A stretch of DNA of 11,687 nt from Bacillota bacterium (lineage in GTDB: Bacteria > Bacillota > Sulfobacillia > RBS10-35 > JAJYVN01): positions 1-11,687 of the forward strand of contig JAJYVN010000067.1 of NCBI GenBank assembly GCA_021791995.1, read 5' to 3'. Positions 7,959 through 11,687 of this stretch are shown one piece after another. How positions within the stretch are numbered: position 1 is the stretch's first letter; the number at the start of each line of letters is the position of its first letter. The position numbers were made by a program, and so were the translations under genes. Below the pieces are notes generated by a model that was given only the letters and a program-made list of their open reading frames with translations, was not told where the DNA came from and ran no database searches.

Positions 7959-8581
7959 CCGCGTAGCCTCCTCAGGTCCCGGGCGTCTACTGCACGATGC
8001 GCGTGCATCGCGAGGTGTCCCATGGCGGAGAGTGTGACGGCCAAAAAGACCACCTCGGCCAGGGCGAAGATTTCAGCGATCGGCGGCAGGCCGGCCGCGA
8101 GAACCAGAATCAGCGTCGTAATCGCAGCTTCTCCGATGAGCATGCCAGTGGCTTGCGACCACAGTTCCGGTCGAACGGAAGCCGAACCGAATGCAACCAC
8201 CATGGCATCGACTGCCATAGCCGCCGCGGCCGGGTGGTGGGGTGCCAAAAGCGGACCAAGGCCGAGGCTGAGTAGCGTGATCACCGAAAGTGCCAGTAAC
8301 AGCACTGTGGGAGACCAGTGCGATGCGTTGCCGAAGGTCGTGGTACGGAGACCGCGGCGGAGAATCGCGGGGGCCAAGAGCCCCTTCACGGTTAAGATTG
8401 CCGCTGCGTCTACGAACAACAGGGGCAGACCTCGGGTCACGCCGAGGGCGACACAGAGAACCGCTTGAGGGACTGCGGCGCATGCGTAAAAGAGCCATGC
8501 TGTCGGCGCACTGCGGGTCAAAAGCGTGAGCAGTGCGATCGCCAAGACCGCCGCTGCCGCCATCGCCTCCAACGTCGTCAC
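7955..8581 (-). CDS. hyfE: HyfE-like membrane subunit
   Basis: Hydrophobic protein of 208 residues with about six predicted membrane helices, close to the length of HyfE (about 216). HyfE-type subunits combine features of NuoK and part of NuoJ and sit between the anchor subunit and the antiporter-like subunits. Seen: an N-terminal run with FYACAAVPQAVLCVALG, then LLFVDAAAILTVKGLLAPAIL with a Lys inside the hydrophobic stretch, later Glu-containing helices (GMLIGEAAITTLIL and EIFALAEVVFLAV) and a charged C-terminal tail. The start is a GTG at 8581 with AAAGGGGAG 8 bases before it, 22 bases after the HyfC-like stop. The stop overlaps the GTG of the HyfF-like gene. Confidence 0.83.
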   Translation of the reverse strand: MTTLEAMAAAAVLAIALLTLLTRSAPTAWLFYACAAVPQAVLCVALGVTRGLPLLFVDAAAILTVKGLLAPAILRRGLRTTTFGNASHWSPTVLLLALSVITLLSLGLGPLLAPHHPAAAAMAVDAMVVAFGSASVRPELWSQATGMLIGEAAITTLILVLAAGLPPIAEIFALAEVVFLAVTLSAMGHLAMHAHRAVDARDLRRLRG

Positions 8582-8603
8582 TTCCCGGACTCCCCTTTCT
8601 GCC

Positions 8604-9551
8604 CTAGAAGACCCTGGTGGTTGCGAGCAGCACCGCCAATAGGGCCACGACGGAGGATGCGGTTAGAAACTCAGGGATGCGCAAGAGTCGAAGCTTGGCG
8701 AACGATGCCTCGGTGGCCACCAGCACGGTCCCCACCAGCACGAGCTTGATGGCATCCGTCGCCATGGCCCAAAGCAGTGGCACTGGCTGCGCGGTGGAGG
8801 CCAGTCCCCATGGGGTGCCGAGGACATTGACACCGATCAGGCCGATCACCATGAACTTCATCCATCCGCCCCACTCGTAGAGGGCGAGGTCCGGTCCGGA
8901 TGCCTCGAAGGTGCGTGCAGGATCGATCAAGGAGAGCTCGGAGGTCGATGTGGGATTGTCTACGGGGATGCGACCGGTCTCGGCGATCCAGAAGAGGAAC
9001 CATGCGAGGAGCAGCATCCAGTGCGTGGGTGAGGTGACCCACTGGGAAGAGGCAAGGGCGGCGTTGACGGTGAACGGAATGGTGGAGTTCCCGACTGCTG
9101 CCGCGCCGAACACAATCAGTGTAATCAGCGGTTCGGCAAAGACGCCGACCAGGCGGATGCGGCTTACACCCAGGGCGGTGAAGGGACTGTTGGCGTCCAG
9201 GTCGGCCAGTAAGAGGAAGAAGCCGCCCGCACCGAGGATAAACCCTCCCCCCAGCATGTCCGCCATAAACGCAAAGGGGAGCGGATTGCGTGTCAGGGTT
9301 GGGATCAGCATGGTTACGATGATCGGCGCACAGAAGTAGACGATGGGTGCTAGACCGCTAATCCAGGTTGTACGGTTACTGCGCAGTGTCTCCTTGGCGA
9401 ACCACTTTTGGAGGTTGCGATAGGGTTGGACGACCGGCGGGCCCACGCGAAAGAAGAGACGTGCTTGGATGCGGTCGAGAATGCCGCGGTAGAGCGGCGC
9501 GAAGGCGAGCACGAACAGGACGGCGCACGCCTGGGCTAACACCAGCCTCAC
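8604..9551 (-). CDS. hyfC: HyfC/NuoH-like membrane anchor subunit
   Basis: Integral membrane protein of 315 residues, the length of HyfC. NuoH/HyfC subunits anchor the peripheral arm in the membrane and, in complex I, form the entrance of the quinone site. Seen: about eight hydrophobic helices; the conserved first loop RVGPPVVQPYRNLQKWFAKE at 35-54; and the signature ETGRIPVDNP at 191-200 followed by SELSLI and a segment with GPDLALYEW, as in HyfC. The start is a GTG at 9551 with GGGAGGGG 5 bases before it; a second GTG at 9542 is too far from that site. It is the first gene of the operon, about 115 bases after a good promoter. Unlike the two peripheral subunits, its signature motifs look intact. 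Confidence 0.9.
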   Translation of the reverse strand: MRLVLAQACAVLFVLAFAPLYRGILDRIQARLFFRVGPPVVQPYRNLQKWFAKETLRSNRTTWISGLAPIVYFCAPIIVTMLIPTLTRNPLPFAFMADMLGGGFILGAGGFFLLLADLDANSPFTALGVSRIRLVGVFAEPLITLIVFGAAAVGNSTIPFTVNAALASSQWVTSPTHWMLLLAWFLFWIAETGRIPVDNPTSTSELSLIDPARTFEASGPDLALYEWGGWMKFMVIGLIGVNVLGTPWGLASTAQPVPLLWAMATDAIKLVLVGTVLVATEASFAKLRLLRIPEFLTASSVVALLAVLLATTRVF

Positions 9552-9556
9552 GGCAT

Positions 9557-9564
9557 CCCCTCCC
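9557..9564 (-). promoter_or_regulatory. Ribosome binding site of the HyfC-like gene
   Basis: GGGAGGGG on the - strand stands 5 bases before the GTG at 9551. It decides the start, because the frame stays open upstream to 9662 through the stem-loop leader. The site is free of the nearby 11-bp stem (9574-9605) but contains GGAG-type sequence that the CUCC parts of that stem could pair with. Confidence 0.65.
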
Positions 9565-9573
9565 ACACAAACA

Positions 9574-9605
9574 AACTCCTGGAGAACAAAAGCCCTCCAG
9601 GAGTT
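9574..9605 (-). promoter_or_regulatory. 11-bp stem-loop in the operon leader, possible attenuator
   Basis: AACTCCTGGAG (9574-9584) and CTCCAGGAGTT (9595-9605) are perfect reverse complements around a 10-base loop. Read on the - strand the stem is followed by TGTTTGTGTG, a T-rich but broken run. It lies after the promoter and 9 bases before the ribosome binding site of the HyfC-like gene, so it could act as a leaky terminator or as a leader element. If it is a terminator, its U tract is weak. Confidence 0.5.
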
Positions 9606-9641
9606 ATTAGCCAAATGGCGTTTCGAGGTTTTGTGTGCCTC

Positions 9642-9659
9642 AGGCGAACTCCATCGCCT
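9642..9659 (-). repeat. Second small stem-loop in the operon leader
   Basis: AGGCGA and TCGCCT form a perfect 6-bp stem with a 6-base loop. It lies about 15 bases downstream of the -10 box and so near the 5' end of the predicted leader RNA, where it could stabilise the transcript. No T run follows it. Confidence 0.35.
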
Positions 9660-9673
9660 CAATGACCGTCCGG

Positions 9674-9703
9674 ATTATACCGAAGGCAGGATCCCAGCGT
9701 CAA
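9674..9703 (-). promoter_or_regulatory. Sigma-A-type promoter of the hyf-like operon
   Basis: On the - strand a -35 box TTGACG (9698-9703) and a consensus -10 box TATAAT (9674-9679) are 18 bases apart. The -35 box begins 4 bases after the stop of the NDH-2-like gene. Transcription would start near 9667 and give a leader of about 115 bases before the GTG at 9551. The operon can therefore be expressed independently of the flavoprotein gene, although read-through from that gene is also possible since no terminator lies between them. Confidence 0.75.
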
Positions 9704-9707
9704 TCGG

Positions 9708-10859
9708 TTAGTGGGCGGCCTGGACCAGTTGGTGGGCGAGGGCGTGAAGCCCTCCTACCTGAAAGGCGTGGTACAGTTCGATCACCCGCTTGAGCGCGGC
9801 CGCATCTCCTCCCTGCACGTTGTGGCCGGAGACGGTTCCCGTCGCGTTGTGCCGGCCGAGGGACACCAAAAAACCTCGGTCCTTCGGATGGAAGGGAAGG
9901 AGTTCCTGTCCCTGGAGGTCCCGCAAGAGGTTCCATCCCGCGGCCGGTCCGGACTGTAATGCGGCTTGCGCGGTCGGTGCGATGGGGCGGTGCGTCTTGG
10001 TATCGATGACCTGGACGCAGTCCCCGGCACCGAAGACGCGCGGTGCTATCCGCAAAAATGGATCGGCCGTCACTTGCCCACGGTGGTTCACCCGCAGTCC
10101 GGAGTGAGAGAGGACTGGGTTGGCCTGGACCCCCGCTGCCCACACGATCGTTTCCGCCTCGACGACGGGACCGGACGCCAGACAGACCTTACCCGGCTCG
10201 ACAGCCCGCACCCGCCCGGATACGAAGCGGACGTCCAGCTGCCGCAGGCCGGCGGCTGCCCGCTGCTGCATTTCGTCCGGCATCGATGGGAGGATCCCTG
10301 GGCCGATCAGTGTGACGATCAGATGCGACTGTTCCCTCTGCGCCTGTTCTGCGAGGTCGGCGGCGATCTCGACGCCGGTGAACCCGCCGCCGATCACTGC
10401 CACGTTACGCCCACTTTTGCCGTGCAAGTCTTCCAGAAGCTGTTGCCGTAGAGCGGCGATGTCATCCCAGCGGCCGATTGGGATGGAGTTTTCCTTGACT
10501 CCGGGTACGCCGAAGTCGGAAGGAATCGACCCCAACGTTACGATCAGGCCATCGCAGGGGATCCGCCCTGTGGTGCCATGGCAGACGAGGGCGGGCCCCG
10601 AAACGTCGATCGACTCCACCCGGGCGACGATCAGGCGGACGTCCTTAGGGAGAATCCGCTTTAGGTGGAGTCGGACCTGGTCCTCGCCGTTTTTGCCGGC
10701 CAGAAAGAGCGGAAGTTCGGGTAGGAGCAGGTGCCGATCATCTGCGTTGACAATCTCGACCTGGAGGCTGCCGGACTCCACTTGGCCGCGTAGGGCTAAA
10801 AACGCCGCTAAACCGGCATACCCTGCACCCGCGATCACCACATGCGGCCGAGTACTCAC
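9708..10859 (-). CDS. NDH-2-like FAD-dependent pyridine nucleotide-disulphide oxidoreductase family protein
   Basis: Flavoprotein of 383 residues of the type II NADH dehydrogenase/SQR superfamily. NDH-2 enzymes pass electrons from NADH to quinone at the membrane surface without pumping. Seen: FAD-binding GAGYAG at 11-16; DDRHLLLPELPLFLAG at 40-55, the NDH-2-like substrate-side segment; a second nucleotide fold GGGFTG at 157-162; FAD-contacting VFGAGD at 275-280; and APTAQAALQ at 294-302, typical of NDH-2. The conserved Cys residues of sulfide:quinone reductase are not evident. After the second fold the strand ends in VTLIGPGILP, with Gly186 where NDH-2 usually has an acidic residue that binds the NADH ribose. 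The GTG at 10859 has only weak upstream signals (GGGAG about 10 bases away). No strongly hydrophobic C-terminal anchor is seen. Co-directional with and directly before the hyf-like operon. Confidence 0.82.
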   Translation of the reverse strand: MSTRPHVVIAGAGYAGLAAFLALRGQVESGSLQVEIVNADDRHLLLPELPLFLAGKNGEDQVRLHLKRILPKDVRLIVARVESIDVSGPALVCHGTTGRIPCDGLIVTLGSIPSDFGVPGVKENSIPIGRWDDIAALRQQLLEDLHGKSGRNVAVIGGGFTGVEIAADLAEQAQREQSHLIVTLIGPGILPSMPDEMQQRAAAGLRQLDVRFVSGRVRAVEPGKVCLASGPVVEAETIVWAAGVQANPVLSHSGLRVNHRGQVTADPFLRIAPRVFGAGDCVQVIDTKTHRPIAPTAQAALQSGPAAGWNLLRDLQGQELLPFHPKDRGFLVSLGRHNATGTVSGHNVQGGDAAALKRVIELYHAFQVGGLHALAHQLVQAAH

Positions 10860-11064
10860 GTATCCTAAACTCCCGTGGCTCCGTATTCATAGACGTAGCG
10901 TTCCCCAAAACCGGCGGGCATTGATGCAGGAGGTCGGGGGGTGGCATCCAAGACCGGTTCGCGGATCCGTTTCCGCCTTCGCTGACCACTGTGTGGAGCT
11001 TCGTAGCTGTACCATGGCCTCCTATCCACGTGGGAAACGTCCACGCTTCCCCTTTCCATACTTC

Positions 11065-11130
11065 AAAGAGGTGATAATGGGCTTCGAATACAGCACAACG
11101 ATGCACTTGATCTGCGAGGGTTGCCAATAG
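11065..11130 (+). CDS. Possible 17-residue ORF or truncated gene start with a strong ribosome binding site
   Basis: AAAGAGGTGAT (11065-11075), nearly the full anti-SD complement, lies before an ATG at 11077. The ORF reads MGFEYSTTMHLICEGCQ and stops at 11128-11130, so the coding part is 11077-11130. It ends with a CxxC pair. I do not recognise it. It may be a small peptide, or the 5' end of a gene cut off by the insertion element that begins just downstream. An in-frame ATG at 11014 would extend it to 38 residues but lacks a ribosome binding site. Confidence 0.3.
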   Translation, partial: KEVIMGFEYSTTMHLICEGCQ

Positions 11131-11162
11131 CCGAATTGTTTATCATCCAACATATGCCGACG

Positions 11163-11171
11163 TGATATAAT
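11163..11171 (+). promoter_or_regulatory. Extended -10 promoter element upstream of tnpA
   Basis: TGATATAAT matches an extended -10 (TG, one base, TATAAT). No good -35 box is present at 16-18 bases. Transcription would begin at or next to the ATG at 11178, which has no ribosome binding site, so the original tnpA message may have been leaderless. Confidence 0.4.
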
Positions 11172-11177
11172 AACTCC

Positions 11178-11659
11178 ATGAAGCTTGCGGACTGGGCTTG
11201 AAAGAACGGCATCGCATACCAGACTGCCTGGAAGTGGGATTTTGGTGGAAGCCTCCGAGCGGGAGGAAGTGGGTGTGGTGTTGTACGTGCGGGTGTCCTC
11301 TGGCCCGCCTAGCTGCGTTTGCGACAGAGAATAACATGCGGGTCGCGAAGGTGATGGCCGAGGTGGGTAGTGGTCTCGACGGGCACCGGAAAGGTCTTCT
11401 TGCCGTTCTTCGCTCGCCGGACGATGGCACTATTGTGGTGGAGCATCGGGATCGATGGGCACGGTTCGGCTCGGAGTACATCGAGGCGGCTCTTGCCGCA
11501 ACGGGCCGAGGGGTGGTCGTCGTGGACCCCGAAGAAGTAAAGGACGATCTGGCGCAAAACATGAGGGATGTGCGGATCCGCATGTGCGCGCGTCTGTATG
11601 GCCGCCGGTCGGCTCGCAACCGGGCGGAGAAGGCGCTCCAGGCGGCGAGTGAGGCATGA
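11178..11659 (+). pseudogene. tnpA: Decayed IS607-family serine recombinase tnpA
   Basis: TnpA of IS607 elements is a serine recombinase with an N-terminal MerR-like helix-turn-helix. The pieces are readable in three frames. MKLADWA begins at 11178 and is followed by an in-frame TGA (11199-11201), then KNGIAYQTAWKW. Near 11236 the frame shifts to GILVEASEREE and VVLYVRVSS, which carries the catalytic Ser motif. Near 11300 it shifts again to LARLAAFATENNMRV, EVGSGLDGHRKGLL, VVEHRDRWARFG and CARLYGRRSA, ending at 11659. Compared with the family from memory, roughly 15-20 residues are missing at the first junction and about 10 at the second (after VSS), so small deletions explain the shifts. The protein cannot be active. 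The stop overlaps the start of the next gene (ATGA), the usual IS607 arrangement. Confidence 0.85.
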
Positions 11660-11687
11660 AAGTCAACCAGGCGTTCCACTACGCGTT
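11656..11687 (+). CDS. tnpB: Start of IS607-type tnpB (OrfB), cut by the window end
   Basis: Only ten full codons are present, reading MKVNQAFHYA, which is the usual opening of IS605/IS607-family TnpB proteins. TnpB is an RNA-guided DNA nuclease and the ancestor of Cas12. The ATG overlaps the tnpA stop by four bases, as in intact IS607 elements. Whether the rest of the gene and its omega RNA at the element's right end are intact cannot be seen here. Confidence 0.65.
   Translation, partial: MKVNQAFHYA

Larger units (their letters stand above)
10860..11177. other. Gap of about 320 bases between the flavoprotein gene and the IS607 remnant
   Basis: No full-length gene is supported. A - strand ORF of 64 codons (10865-11059) has no ribosome binding site and no recognisable content. 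The + strand holds one possible 17-codon ORF at 11077-11130, listed separately. The promoter of the NDH-2-like gene should lie here, but I see no convincing -35/-10 pair. Bases 11131-11177 are distinctly AT-richer than their surroundings and probably belong to the left part of the insertion element. Confidence 0.5.

Noticed and set aside
2567..9551. Reading the operon as an active group 4 [NiFe] hydrogenase or formate hydrogenlyase
   Set aside because: All four NiFe cysteines are missing in the large subunit, and no formate dehydrogenase, ferredoxin subunit or maturation gene is in view.
2567..9551. Reading the operon as respiratory complex I (nuo)
   Set aside because: There is no NuoE, F, G, I, A, J, K or M in order. 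The subunit set and the fused HyfE- and HyfG-type proteins match hydrogenase-4-like complexes instead.
9708..10859. Sulfide:quinone reductase for the flavoprotein
   Set aside because: The conserved redox cysteines of SQR are not found in matching positions, and the APTAQAALQ segment is NDH-2-like.
10865..11059. 64-codon - strand ORF just before the NDH-2-like gene
   Set aside because: No ribosome binding site, no recognisable motif, and composition typical of a random frame.
1..11687. CRISPR arrays, tRNA or rRNA genes
   Set aside because: No regularly spaced direct repeats, cloverleaf sequences or rRNA-like stretches were seen on either strand.

Overview
The window reads as chromosomal DNA of a GC-rich Bacillota bacterium. 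The reasons are a short ZapA of Bacillus type, an ABC-F ATPase of the YdiF/Uup type, strong GGAGG-type ribosome binding sites before nearly every gene, GTG and TTG starts, a near-consensus sigma-A promoter, and an IS607-type element. The genus cannot be read from the sequence; a GC-rich, possibly thermophilic Bacilli lineage is a low-confidence guess.

Layout. On the + strand, 137-2029 encodes a two-domain ABC-F ATPase and 2158-2499 encodes ZapA. A 9-bp perfect inverted repeat (2503-2522) separates zapA from the convergent block. On the - strand, 9551 down to 2567 holds six tightly packed genes in the order HyfC/NuoH-like, HyfE-like, HyfF/NuoN-like, HyfG/NuoCD-like, HyfI/NuoB-like and HyfB/NuoL-like. 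They overlap by 1-4 bases or lie 15-22 bases apart, so they form one operon. A promoter (TTGACG, 18 bases, TATAAT; 9674-9703) and a leader of about 115 bases with stem-loops precede them. Upstream on the same strand, 9708-10859 encodes a stand-alone flavoprotein of the type II NADH dehydrogenase (NDH-2) superfamily. About 320 bases follow with one possible 17-codon ORF. The window ends in a decayed IS607-type serine-recombinase gene (11178-11659), overlapped by the first codons of an apparent tnpB.

Main point. The six-gene operon looks like a group 4 membrane-bound [NiFe] hydrogenase or a small complex I, but its metal sites are missing. The large subunit has Thr169, Ser172, Ser451 and Leu454 where the four NiFe-binding cysteines belong. 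The NuoB-like subunit has Pro62 in place of one of the four ligands of the proximal/N2 [4Fe-4S] cluster. There is no ferredoxin-like (NuoI/HycF) subunit, no NuoEFG and no hydrogenase maturation gene in view. The two antiporter-like pump subunits keep their membrane Glu and Lys residues. This fits the energy-converting-hydrogenase-related (Ehr) complexes described in the literature, whose reaction is unsettled. As I recall, the six-subunit composition also matches the mycobacterial Rv0082-Rv0087 cluster. The NDH-2-like protein beside it has itself lost the acidic residue usually found after its second nucleotide-binding fold, so both redox parts of the neighbourhood are atypical.
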